Source: Spirosoma oryzicola
GTDB lineage: Bacteria > Bacteroidota > Bacteroidia > Cytophagales > Spirosomataceae
Assembly: GCF_021233055.1 (NCBI RefSeq)
Contig: NZ_CP089538.1
Span: 2,248,501 to 2,312,500 of the forward strand
Reading direction: 5' to 3'
DNA: 64,000 nt
In this document: in pieces, positions 17,462-25,468 of the stretch
Layout of the letters: every line of letters begins with the position of its first letter
How positions within the stretch are numbered: position 1 is the stretch's first letter
Notes under the pieces: generated by a model
Database searches by the model: none
What the model was told of the DNA's origin: nothing
Seen by the model: only the letters and a program-made list of their open reading frames with translations
Position numbers and translations under genes: made by a program

Positions 17462-17974
17462 TTATTTGACAAACCGTACGTCGATGGACTTGACTTCCCG
17501 AATCCAGCGGGCCGGTTTTTTCTCGTCGGGGACCACAACCCGGTACGGACCGACGCCCTGCGGTAGCGGAACACCGTCTACCTGATCGGCCAGTACAATC
17601 GTTCGCGTGGCAAAGTCGGGGTCGAGTTCGGGCAGGGCGAACAAGACTTCATAACCGTCTGCTGCTTTCACGACGGCTACTTTCATCAAATTCTTACCCC
17701 GTAGTTCATCGCCTAGCGTGACTCCGGCCTGTTTTAGCAAGGCAGATAGCGGTATGCCCGAATAGCGGTGTTCTTTGCTATCCCGATCTTTGGCGATCAA
17801 GTCGATATGGGGCATCGCTTTCAGGTCGGCTGCCTGTAAGGTAAGAGGGTTTGTCACTTCACCGGAAATTTTCAGCGCGGTTTGTGCCCGGCTGCTAAGC
17901 GCCAGGATGAGCACAAATGATAGACTAGCCAGAACCCGACCGATTGGTTTGATAGCTTGAAGAATGTTAGTCAT
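17462..17974 (-). CDS. Secreted oxidoreductase molybdopterin-binding-fold protein
   Basis: 170 residues with a signal peptide (cleaved near SRAQT). The mature part follows the SUOX/YedY fold: LKISGEVTNPLTLQAADLKAMP, YSGIPLSALLKQAG, VVKAADGYEVLFALPELD and GPYRVVVPDEKKPARWIREV. The domain is short (about 140 residues) and has no cysteine, so the thiolate ligand to molybdenum is missing. It is therefore probably a non-enzymatic relative. A TonB-receptor remnant sits immediately upstream, its stop 5 bases from this start. Confidence 0.8.
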   Translation of the reverse strand: MTNILQAIKPIGRVLASLSFVLILALSSRAQTALKISGEVTNPLTLQAADLKAMPHIDLIAKDRDSKEHRYSGIPLSALLKQAGVTLGDELRGKNLMKVAVVKAADGYEVLFALPELDPDFATRTIVLADQVDGVPLPQGVGPYRVVVPDEKKPARWIREVKSIDVRFVK

Positions 17975-17978
17975 GGAT

Positions 17979-18160
17979 TTATAAATTGGTTAAGACGATA
18001 GTCACGAAGAAGTTACGACCCGGCTCCGGGAAGCCTTCGGCCAGCGCATCGTTTCGGTCAAACCGGTTGTTAACGCCCCTTCCAGGTTCACGTAGGGTTG
18101 TACCAAGGTCGTTATTTTCTAACAAATATAACGGTCTGCGCGAATTACCGCTTAGTCGTT
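17979..18160 (-). pseudogene. Remnant of a TonB-dependent receptor C-terminus
   Basis: Minus-strand reading from about 18160 to the TAA at 17979-17981 gives LENNDLGTTLREPGRGVNNR, then FDRNDALAEGFPEPGRNFF and VTIVLTNL. The final EPGRNFFVTI is the usual last strand of SusC/TonB receptors. Nothing upstream in that frame continues it (stop near 18161), so only about 47-60 residues survive. Probably an operon TonB receptor + molybdopterin-fold protein once existed here and was deleted, leaving the downstream gene. Confidence 0.65.
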
Positions 18161-18182
18161 AGGCCGATCAACGGGTGAGAAC

Positions 18183-18229
18183 AAAAAAAGCTGCGAAATC
18201 CGTATCGATTCGATAACGGATTCCGCAGC
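18183..18229 (-). terminator. Terminator for the GH35 gene
   Basis: On the minus strand GCTGCGGAATCCGT pairs with ACGGATTTCGCAGC (one mismatch), followed by seven T (the A-run at 18183-18189). It lies 40 bases after the GH35 stop. Confidence 0.8.
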
Positions 18230-18268
18230 ATAAGTCTCAGAAAGTAACCTTGTACGATTGCTCTGTGA

Positions 18269-20101
18269 TTACTCCAATGTCTTAACGCCGTTGATGGGTG
18301 AAGGTGACAACTGGTGCAGGTCAAACACGACGATTTCGTTCTGTCCTTTTTTCAGCCAGGTCGCCGGGCAGTATAGTCGCTTCTGGGGACCAATTTCCCA
18401 ATAACGGCCTAGGTTATGGCCGTTTACGTACACAACGCCTTTCTTATAAGAACTCATGTCGAAGTAGGTGTCGGCTACCGAGCTAAGGGAGAATGTACCT
18501 TTGAAGAAATGGCCCGGTCGGTCGGCATCCTGCTGCGTCGGTTTAAGCTGATCGATGTAGCGGCTATCAAAAGGCAGGTTGTACACCTCCCAGTTCATCA
18601 GCGTCATGCTGTTGAGTGACACCCGGTCGGTGATACCCTTGCGGTCGATCATGTACTGCGCGAAGTTGATGCGTCCCATACCTTCTACCAGAATATCGAG
18701 CACCGGTTCCTTGTTGGACGTTTTGGGAAGTTCAATGCTCCATTTGCCGCCATCGCGGTATACATGACCGATGTACTTACCATCAAGATAAACCATTGCG
18801 TAATCGTGGGGTTCGGTCAGAGTGAGCGTGCCACTTTGGTAACCAGCGATTTTGGTGCGGTACAGGATAAACCCTTCGTTCTGGTCGAACATTTCCATCG
18901 GCTTAGGCTGGGCTACCCGCACCGGTTTAGGCAGATTTTGCCAGATTGTAGTAAACGCGTCGAGCTTGATTTCCGGGATGTCCATCGTTGGAATAGGAGC
19001 CGGAACATCGGGTAATGCGCCAACGTGCTGACCGATCAGCCGACGCAGGGCGTGGTATTTGGGGGTGGCTTGTCCCTGTTCGTTTATAGGTGCATCGTAG
19101 TCGTAGCTCGTCAGATCGGGTTGGTATTCCGTTGGTTTGAAGCCGTTGGCACCCGCCGTAAAGCCAAAGTTGGTGCCGCCATGAATCACGTACAGATTGA
19201 ACGATTTCTTCGTGTCCATGAGAAAGCGAATCTCGCTCAGAAAACCCGCTGTATCAGGACGCGCCCATTTTTCGCCCCAGTGCGTTAGCCAGCCGGGGTA
19301 CGACTCGCTGCTGAAAATAGGGACGCCGGGGTTGGTACGGGTTGCCAGATCGAAATTACTCTGGTTCGCACCGGGATCTAACCCAACGGCTACACCGGGT
19401 AACGAACCGGCCGCCAGGTTGGCAACGGCGGGTCCATCGGCGGTATAAAACGGTACGTTGATCCCGTTATCCTGCCACAGCTGATGAATTCGCTGCATGT
19501 AGGCGCGGTCGTTGGCGTAGCTGCCGTACTCGTTTTCTACCTGTACCATCAGGATTGGGCCGCCTTTACTGATCTGCAACGGTTTGACAAGCCCAGCCAG
19601 TTTCTTAATATATCGCTCGGCAGCCGCCATGTACGTTGGATCGAGGCACCGGACTTTTACGTCGGCGGTTTTGAGCAGGTAGGGGGGCAGGCCACCAAAA
19701 TCCCATTCGGCGCAAACGTACGGACCGGGGCGTAGCAGAACCCATAATCCTTCCTCCTGAACGAGCCGGATAAATTCGACAATGTCACGGTTGTCTGTTT
19801 TAAAATCGAACACGCCGGGTTTTGACTCGTGGTAGTTCCAGAACACATAGGCTGCGATGGTATTACAGCCCATCGCTTTAGCCATTCGGATGCGCTGCTG
19901 CCAGTACGCACGCGGAATCCGAGCCGGATGCATTTCACCGCTAATTAACTGGAAAGGCTTGCCGTCTAACAGAAAATCCGTTTGACCTAAGGCGAAGGTG
20001 TGCTGACTACGTTGGGCGAGAAGGGAGCCACTGAACAGGCAACCACCCAGCATAAGACCGGTAACGATTGTAAAAAAAGAACGCGGTAAACTCATTGGCA
20101 T
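18269..20101 (-). CDS. Beta-galactosidase, glycoside hydrolase family 35
   Basis: About 610 residues from the ATG at 20101 (20095 is equally possible). An export signal covers the first 30 residues (MSLPRSFFTIVTG ... SLLAQ); LMLGGC within it could alternatively be a lipobox. The GH35 signature GGPILMVQVENEYGS is present, with the acid/base Glu at about 191, and the nucleophile Glu in FSSESYPGW at about 266. C-terminal jelly-roll domains follow (GVVYVNGHNLGRYWEIGPQ). GH35 removes terminal beta-galactose from plant or other glycans, here outside the cytosol. It is monocistronic with its own terminator. Confidence 0.93.
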   Translation of the reverse strand: MPMSLPRSFFTIVTGLMLGGCLFSGSLLAQRSQHTFALGQTDFLLDGKPFQLISGEMHPARIPRAYWQQRIRMAKAMGCNTIAAYVFWNYHESKPGVFDFKTDNRDIVEFIRLVQEEGLWVLLRPGPYVCAEWDFGGLPPYLLKTADVKVRCLDPTYMAAAERYIKKLAGLVKPLQISKGGPILMVQVENEYGSYANDRAYMQRIHQLWQDNGINVPFYTADGPAVANLAAGSLPGVAVGLDPGANQSNFDLATRTNPGVPIFSSESYPGWLTHWGEKWARPDTAGFLSEIRFLMDTKKSFNLYVIHGGTNFGFTAGANGFKPTEYQPDLTSYDYDAPINEQGQATPKYHALRRLIGQHVGALPDVPAPIPTMDIPEIKLDAFTTIWQNLPKPVRVAQPKPMEMFDQNEGFILYRTKIAGYQSGTLTLTEPHDYAMVYLDGKYIGHVYRDGGKWSIELPKTSNKEPVLDILVEGMGRINFAQYMIDRKGITDRVSLNSMTLMNWEVYNLPFDSRYIDQLKPTQQDADRPGHFFKGTFSLSSVADTYFDMSSYKKGVVYVNGHNLGRYWEIGPQKRLYCPATWLKKGQNEIVVFDLHQLSPSPINGVKTLE

Positions 20102-20739
20102 GTTAGCGGGATGAAATAAAAGTCGAGTCAAATCCTGTTACGCAGAGTTGGCTCGCTCGCAAAAGTACGGCTTACGGGTTAGCAATACGGTCTTTTCATC
20201 TTCGAACTAGCTTGTCTAGTCCTGACTTAGATTGGTGAGTGGTGTCGGTTTCTTAAAACCGACACAAATTGTTGACGCGAAGTGTCGGTTTTAAGAAACC
20301 GACACCACTCACCAGGCTGAGAACTGGATTGGGACAAATCTAACATCTCGGACAATACTAGTTAGCGATACGGTCTTTTTGGGTTTAGAAGTCAGTCAAC
20401 CCTTGCTAACTCCGCAGTGTTTTCGGAGTGAACCGATTTAGGCGATGGTTCGATAGCCGTTGCCTAAAACAGGTCTGGTTACCGGGGGCGTATTCAGTAA
20501 CTTTCCCCGGTTCGGTACCGTACTCAATAGACGTCGCGGATGGCGGATGGCTGATGAGTGTGTAACGTCTGTCCTGGTAATGAGGGGTTCTGTGGATTAC
20601 CGTTTGTTCACCCACTGTTACCAACTGATGACTTATCCGCGACTCAGAAACGAGTACGAACCAATCCATCCTTTTCTATTCACACCTGCATACTGAGCGG
20701 GTACAATTCATCGGTTCCCAGTTCATAAAATCCCTCCTC
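20102..20739. other. 638-base intergenic region with nested palindrome and flanking direct repeats
   Basis: The longest gene-free stretch. It holds the 20233-20314 palindrome (separate entry), flanked by a 19-base direct repeat GTTAGCRATACGGTCTTTT at 20178-20196 and 20361-20379 (one mismatch). From 20380 to 20739 I see no convincing gene; this part should hold the promoter of the prolyl oligopeptidase gene. The GH35 promoter should lie in 20102-20180. Confidence 0.55.
20233..20314. repeat. Nested palindrome, GTGTCGGTTT family, copy 1
   Basis: Two perfect 33-base inverted arms (20233-20265 and 20282-20314) around a 16-base spacer. Each arm itself contains a palindrome (GTGTCGGTTT ... AAACCGACAC), so both cruciform and tandem small hairpins can form. 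The same core recurs at 58315-58362. Confidence 0.85.
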
Positions 20740-22920
20740 ATGAAACGGCACATCTACCTTTTCCTGCTGACAGCGTTAGTTACGTCTACGGCAGTGGCCC
20801 AGCAGAGTTTACCTACCGCCAGTTTACCCGCTACACCCAAGCGTCCCGTAACCGATGTTTATTTCGGCAAGACGGTGGTCGATAATTACCGATGGCTTGA
20901 AGATATAAATAGCCCGGACGTGAAGGACTGGTTCAAGGCGCAGGGCGCTTACACCAACGCGGTACTCGACAAGATTCCGGGGCGGGATAAGCTGATCGAA
21001 ACTTTCGTGGAATACGACAAACTCGTGTCAGTACGCTACGGTGAAATCAAGAAACGCGGCAATCTTTATTTCTACCGCAAGACGCTACCGGCTGAAAAAG
21101 TGGGTAAAATCTACGTTCGGCAGGGGAAAACGGGGACCGAAAAGCTGCTCTTCGATCCGACGGCGGTTGATAAAACCAAAACGTACTCGGTGACGAATTT
21201 CGCACCCAGTTCAGACGGTAAGCAGGTTGTCATTGGCCTACAGGAAGGCGGGGCTGAGCTGTCAACGGTTCGAACGATGGACGTAGCGACCCAAACGTTC
21301 CGGCCCGAAAGTATCACGGCGGTACAAGGGGGCGAGGTCAATTGGCTGGCCGACAATAGCGGGTTTTTCTATACACCCCAGAACTCAAACGACCCGAAAG
21401 ATCCGAAAGGTAACCTCGATACAAAAGCCCGTATGCATCGGCTCGGAACCGATCCTAAAACGGACCCGGACCTATTTTCGCGCGCCAAGAACCCCGACAT
21501 GGGTATCCGTCCCGACCAGTATCCGATCACGTTGATGTCCGGTGATAACACGCAGCTCTACGGGGAACTGGCTTCTGTGGACCGACGGGTCGATGCGTGG
21601 GTTGCCGACCCGGCTGACTTGGCGAAACCGGCCATTGCCTGGAAACGGCTGGCGGCCCCGTCTGATAGTGTCCGAAGTTACGTCAAAATAGGGGATCAAT
21701 TGTTTCTGCACAGCATCAAAGGGGCACCGAACGGAAAAGTCCTGGTAACGGATGCGCGCAATCCCCAACCATCGTCGGCAACGGTACTGCTTCCCGAAGG
21801 CAAACAAAATATTAGCCGGGTGGTGCCGTCCAAGGATTTTCTCTTTGTGATCCTAAGCGATGGAATCAACGAAACCGTTCGGCAGTACGATGCGCGCAAC
21901 AAGCAGTGGGCCGATGTTCCGGTCAAGATGACAGGCACCGTGTATGTCGAACCGTACGATGCGCCCCGCAGCAACGAAATTATCGTTTACGTAACGTCCT
22001 GGAACAATCCGGGTATGATGTATGACTATAATCCGGCTAATCAGCAACTGATCGTCAGTCCGTTTCACGTACCCATGAATTATCCGGGCGTGGCTGATCT
22101 AATCGTTGAGGAGCTAGAAATACCGAGTCACGATGGGACTAGGGTACCGCTTTCACTGGTGTACAAAAAAGGCCTCAAACGCGATGGAAACACCATTTGC
22201 TTTATGACGGGTTACGGTGCATATGGGTCTTCGGCTACACCGTACTTCAGCCGACGGAATCTGGCCTTGCTGAACCGGGGTGTTATTCTGGCCGAGACGC
22301 ACCCGCGAGGAGGCTCTGAAAAAGGGCAGGCGTGGTATCAGGCCGGTTTCAAAACGACCAAGCCAAATACCTGGAAAGATTTCATCGCCAGTGGTGAATA
22401 CTTGATTAAAAACGGCTATACCAGTGCCTCTAAGCTTATTGGCGAAGGAACCAGCGCGGGCGGAATTCTCATTGGTCGGGCCATTACCGAACGGCCTGAT
22501 CTGTTTGCGGCTGCCATCAGCAATGTTAGCTGTTCCAACGCCTTACGAATGGAAAACTCGCCGAACGGTCCCGTTAATGCGCCGGAGTTTGGCACCGTCA
22601 AAGACTCGGTCGAGTGCATGGCCCTTTATGAAATGGATGCGTTTCAGCACGTGAAAGACGGCACCAAATACCCGGCGGTACTGTGCATAGGCGGTATGAA
22701 CGACCCTCGCGTGATTGCCTGGCAACCGGGCAAACTGGCTGCTGCCCTGCAAACGGCCAGTACGTCGGGAAAGCCCGTGCTGATGCAGGTTAATTACGAC
22801 AATGGTCATTTTACGGAAGACAAGGCCGTCACCTTTCGCAACTTTGCCAATATGTACGCCTTTGCGCTCTGGCAGGCGGGCCACCCTGATTTCCAGCCTA
22901 GGGCCGTGGTGAAGAAATAA
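20740..22920 (+). CDS. Prolyl oligopeptidase (peptidase family S9A), exported
   Basis: 726 residues with a signal peptide (MKRHIYLFLLTALVTSTAVAQ). N-terminal beta-propeller starts at VDNYRWLEDINSPDVKDWF, typical of prolyl endopeptidases. The alpha/beta-hydrolase domain has the nucleophile in GEGTSAGG (Ser572), the acid in CIGGMNDPRV and the His in NYDNGHF. It cleaves short peptides after proline, here probably in the periplasm. No operon partner: the next gene starts 50 bases later but is of unknown function. Confidence 0.94.
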   Translation: MKRHIYLFLLTALVTSTAVAQQSLPTASLPATPKRPVTDVYFGKTVVDNYRWLEDINSPDVKDWFKAQGAYTNAVLDKIPGRDKLIETFVEYDKLVSVRYGEIKKRGNLYFYRKTLPAEKVGKIYVRQGKTGTEKLLFDPTAVDKTKTYSVTNFAPSSDGKQVVIGLQEGGAELSTVRTMDVATQTFRPESITAVQGGEVNWLADNSGFFYTPQNSNDPKDPKGNLDTKARMHRLGTDPKTDPDLFSRAKNPDMGIRPDQYPITLMSGDNTQLYGELASVDRRVDAWVADPADLAKPAIAWKRLAAPSDSVRSYVKIGDQLFLHSIKGAPNGKVLVTDARNPQPSSATVLLPEGKQNISRVVPSKDFLFVILSDGINETVRQYDARNKQWADVPVKMTGTVYVEPYDAPRSNEIIVYVTSWNNPGMMYDYNPANQQLIVSPFHVPMNYPGVADLIVEELEIPSHDGTRVPLSLVYKKGLKRDGNTICFMTGYGAYGSSATPYFSRRNLALLNRGVILAETHPRGGSEKGQAWYQAGFKTTKPNTWKDFIASGEYLIKNGYTSASKLIGEGTSAGGILIGRAITERPDLFAAAISNVSCSNALRMENSPNGPVNAPEFGTVKDSVECMALYEMDAFQHVKDGTKYPAVLCIGGMNDPRVIAWQPGKLAAALQTASTSGKPVLMQVNYDNGHFTEDKAVTFRNFANMYAFALWQAGHPDFQPRAVVKK

Positions 22921-22970
22921 ACTCAGGTCAACTAATCCATTGTCCACACCGTATCAACTAGACCCGGATC

Positions 22971-23645
22971 ATGATAAACGGCTCGTTGTTTCATTTCGAA
23001 AAAATAATCATTCTGCTTTCTCTGCTGACCGGAGCGACGGTTACAAAGTCGTTGCCCGAAAAGGTATTAGTTGCGCCGGTTCCCTGTACCATGAGCAACG
23101 GGAAGCCCCGACCGTACCCTTGCGAATTTGCCATACAAACCGTCTGGTTTATGGGTAAAAATGGAAACGTGGTTGGAAAAATTACGCCCGGAAATACAAG
23201 CGTTAAACTCCCTAAAAGCAAAGCCGACAGCAGCTTTACGTCTACTGCTGGCGAAAGTTTTATCTACACCGTTGCGGTGGATTTCCGACGCATCAATGTA
23301 CCCGCTTTTCCTAAAAAAGAAGTGACGATTCCTGGTCTGGGTTTTTATACCATTAGCACCTCGACGGTCGATTCGCCCATTTCGCCGGGTGAGTTGACCG
23401 TCGTTCGTCGGCTGGATGTGGGTCCGAGCCTACCGAAATCGGGCCTCCGACCCGTTCGGGCTTCGTTCAAGCTGCAACTGAATTATGCCATGTCGGGTGG
23501 GCAGCCGACTCTGATTGCGCCGGTGCGGTACATTCAGATTGCGAACCCCATCACATTCACTAAATTTCCGTCGTCTATCAATCTGTATCGCGACCGGGCC
23601 GAAGCCTGGATTACCTGTAGCGCGTCCGTAGATTTCTCCAAATAA
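22971..23645 (+). CDS. Secreted protein of unknown function
   Basis: 224 residues with a hydrophobic N-terminal segment (FEKIIILLSLLTGATVTKS) that may be a signal peptide. The rest is rich in beta-strand-forming and Pro/Ser/Thr residues with no motif I recognise; two cysteines in VPCTMSNGKPRPYPCEF could form a disulphide. It lies 50 bases after the prolyl oligopeptidase gene on the same strand and might be co-transcribed with it. Composition looks coding. Confidence 0.65.
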   Translation: MINGSLFHFEKIIILLSLLTGATVTKSLPEKVLVAPVPCTMSNGKPRPYPCEFAIQTVWFMGKNGNVVGKITPGNTSVKLPKSKADSSFTSTAGESFIYTVAVDFRRINVPAFPKKEVTIPGLGFYTISTSTVDSPISPGELTVVRRLDVGPSLPKSGLRPVRASFKLQLNYAMSGGQPTLIAPVRYIQIANPITFTKFPSSINLYRDRAEAWITCSASVDFSK

Positions 23646-23653
23646 ATAGCTTA

Positions 23654-23764
23654 ACGTGAATAATGGGTATTTTTTGTCATCACTCGTACCTCGGGATGAC
23701 AAAAAAGCGACATCAAAATGATTGGTGATTGATTGTCAATGAGTAAAATTCATTATTGACGTTA
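23654..23764 (-). repeat. MITE-like dispersed repeat, subfamily 2, copy b
   Basis: 111 bp bounded by 13-bp terminal inverted repeats AACGTGAATAATG (23654-23666) and CATTATTGACGTT (23752-23764), 12 of 13 matching, with the central hairpin TTTTTTGTCATC (23671-23682) / GATGACAAAAAA (23696-23707). Opposite orientation to 4522-4645. Confidence 0.8.
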
Positions 23765-23823
23765 GTTTATGGATTGATCTGCTTTCTCCCGATCCCAATT
23801 GCAATAGTTATCAAAACGTGTCT

Positions 23824-24363
23824 ATGCATACAATCAAGTGGTATTTTACCGTGGCGGCCCTGTTGCTCGTTGCTCCCTCGTTTGGACAGCGGCTGGACGT
23901 CGGAATCCGGCTTCAGAAAAGCATTAACCTGTACACCGAGAACGGCTTAACGGTGCAATACAGTCACCCGAAACTGGTGTCGCAGCGTTTGTCTATCGGT
24001 GTCAGCTACGTCACCTCCCGGTTGGGTACGGCCCTTAACTCCAACGCGATCAAACAGGATAACTTTCTTGTTTCAGCGTCGTATTATTTCCAGCCGGGCT
24101 GGCTTATTCAGCCGTTTGTCCGGGCGAATGTCGGGTATTTTAAAGCCAATTATGGCAGTGATCTATTTAACGATCTACCAGCTTCGTCGCTGCTGGCTTC
24201 CCCCGAACTTGGCCTCTGCTATTGCCCCAACTTCCCGCTCCGCATCAACGGATCTGTTGGGTACAATGCCATCACCGGCAACGGCCTGACTGGTCCCGGA
24301 ACGCTCTATCCGGTCTTTGTGCAGACCAGTATTACCTGGAACGTCTTCAAAAAAACAAAATAG
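23824..24363 (+). CDS. Small outer-membrane beta-barrel protein
   Basis: 179 residues from the ATG at 23824 (a GTG two codons earlier is the alternative). A signal peptide ends at APSFGQ; the mature part alternates hydrophobic and polar residues in strands (LSIGVSYVTSRLG, FLVSASYYFQPGW, QPFVRANVGYFKA) as in 8-stranded barrels of the OmpW/porin_beta-barrel type. Function unknown. The lipoprotein hydrolase gene follows 4 bases later, so the two are one transcript. Confidence 0.75.
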   Translation: MHTIKWYFTVAALLLVAPSFGQRLDVGIRLQKSINLYTENGLTVQYSHPKLVSQRLSIGVSYVTSRLGTALNSNAIKQDNFLVSASYYFQPGWLIQPFVRANVGYFKANYGSDLFNDLPASSLLASPELGLCYCPNFPLRINGSVGYNAITGNGLTGPGTLYPVFVQTSITWNVFKKTK

Positions 24364-24367
24364 ACAC

Positions 24368-25300
24368 ATGAAAGTAGCCATTAGTTTACTCGTCCTGCTG
24401 GTCTTTGGGTTGAGTTGTTCGTCGGAACCAGCCATCACCAAGGAAATGTTGGACGGCGGCACCCTGTTTGACCCCTCGCTGTACAAACCCGAGGAGTATC
24501 TGCTTTCGAAAGCGATTCCCAATCCCACATCCGAACAAGCCCGTAGGCCGGTTATCATCGCCTGTCATGGTTACTCCGCTACGACGTTTGAATGGGACGA
24601 ATTTCGAAGCTGGTCGGCAGGACGATCGGATTTTTACCTGTCGCGGGTACTTTTAGGCGGCCACGGGCGCAGTTACGACGACTTCAAAAAATCGACCTGG
24701 CACGACTGGCAGGCGTCTATAACCACGGAGTACGAACAGTTGGTGAAGGCGGGTTATCAAAACATCAGCCTGCTGGGTTCTTCCACCAGCGGAGCGTTGT
24801 TAATGGAACTAGTTGCTTCCGGTTATTTCGCCAATCGCACGGCACCGCGCAACCTGTTGCTGGTCGATCCTATTGTGATTCCGTCTGACAAGTCGTTGTC
24901 GCTGATCGGTGTCGTTGGTCCCATGATTGGGTATATCGCTACCGATCAATCCGCAGCAGAAGATAAGGTGTACTATCACTTTCGACCGCAGGAAACGCTA
25001 CAGCAGCTACAAAACCTGCTTGGCGTTGTCCGCAACGATTTAGAAAAGGGAGTAACGCTGCCCGCCAACTGTACGCTGAAAATCTACAAATCAAAGAAAG
25101 ATCCGGCTGCTGACCCCGTTAGCGCCGTGCTGATGTATCGGGGCACAACCCTGGCCGACGGAAGTCCGGTTGATGTCCAGATGGTCGATTCGGAGTTGCA
25201 CGTTTACACCCGCTTGCAATTGCGCGAGGGCGTGACGGACAAAGACCGGCAAAATCAGACGGCTACCTTTACGGATATCGTGACCCGCGTACTCCGGTGA
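24368..25300 (+). CDS. Lipoprotein alpha/beta hydrolase (carboxylesterase-like)
   Basis: 310 residues starting at the ATG at 24368, which gives a lipoprotein signal with lipobox GLSC (Cys17). Alpha/beta-hydrolase features: oxyanion HGYSATTFEW, nucleophile elbow LLGSSTSGALL (Sm-x-Ser-x-Sm), acid in SKKDPAADP and a late His in DSELHVYTR. It should be anchored in the outer or inner membrane and hydrolyse an ester. Substrate unknown. Co-transcribed with the preceding small barrel. Confidence 0.8.
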   Translation: MKVAISLLVLLVFGLSCSSEPAITKEMLDGGTLFDPSLYKPEEYLLSKAIPNPTSEQARRPVIIACHGYSATTFEWDEFRSWSAGRSDFYLSRVLLGGHGRSYDDFKKSTWHDWQASITTEYEQLVKAGYQNISLLGSSTSGALLMELVASGYFANRTAPRNLLLVDPIVIPSDKSLSLIGVVGPMIGYIATDQSAAEDKVYYHFRPQETLQQLQNLLGVVRNDLEKGVTLPANCTLKIYKSKKDPAADPVSAVLMYRGTTLADGSPVDVQMVDSELHVYTRLQLREGVTDKDRQNQTATFTDIVTRVLR

Positions 25301-25323
25301 GCCACTTCTAGTCTGTGATCCAA

Positions 25324-25446
25324 TAAGTACTAAAGCAGAAATAGGTTAGAGTATTCTACAATGGTGTTTTTGTCATGCTTCCTGCCGCTCCGGCGGGCCG
25401 GTCAGCATGACAAAAATGACATAATGTATTTTCGATGATCTACTTA
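25324..25446 (+). repeat. MITE-like dispersed repeat, subfamily 1, copy b
   Basis: 123 bp with ends TAAGTA (25324-25329) / TACTTA (25441-25446) and hairpin TTTTTGTCATGCT (25367-25379) / AGCATGACAAAAA (25404-25416). Both flanks match the reverse complement of 12023-12151. It ends 22 bases before the GH13 gene. Confidence 0.85.
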
Positions 25447-25468
25447 GCCTGAAAACGTACTGCCCTTG

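Noticed and set aside
17375..17566. Small plus-strand ORF with MGAGMSMTGQAVVLATG start between cytochrome c and molybdopterin genes
   Set aside because: Hydrophobic start looks tempting, but it begins at a TTG, runs over the end of the convergent gene and has no recognisable fold.
17462..17974. Functional sulphite-oxidase-like molybdoenzyme
   Set aside because: No cysteine to bind molybdenum and length only about 140 residues after signal cleavage.
20178..20379. Direct repeats with spacer as a mini CRISPR
   Set aside because: Only two copies, 164 bases apart, no cas gene; palindrome explains the structure.
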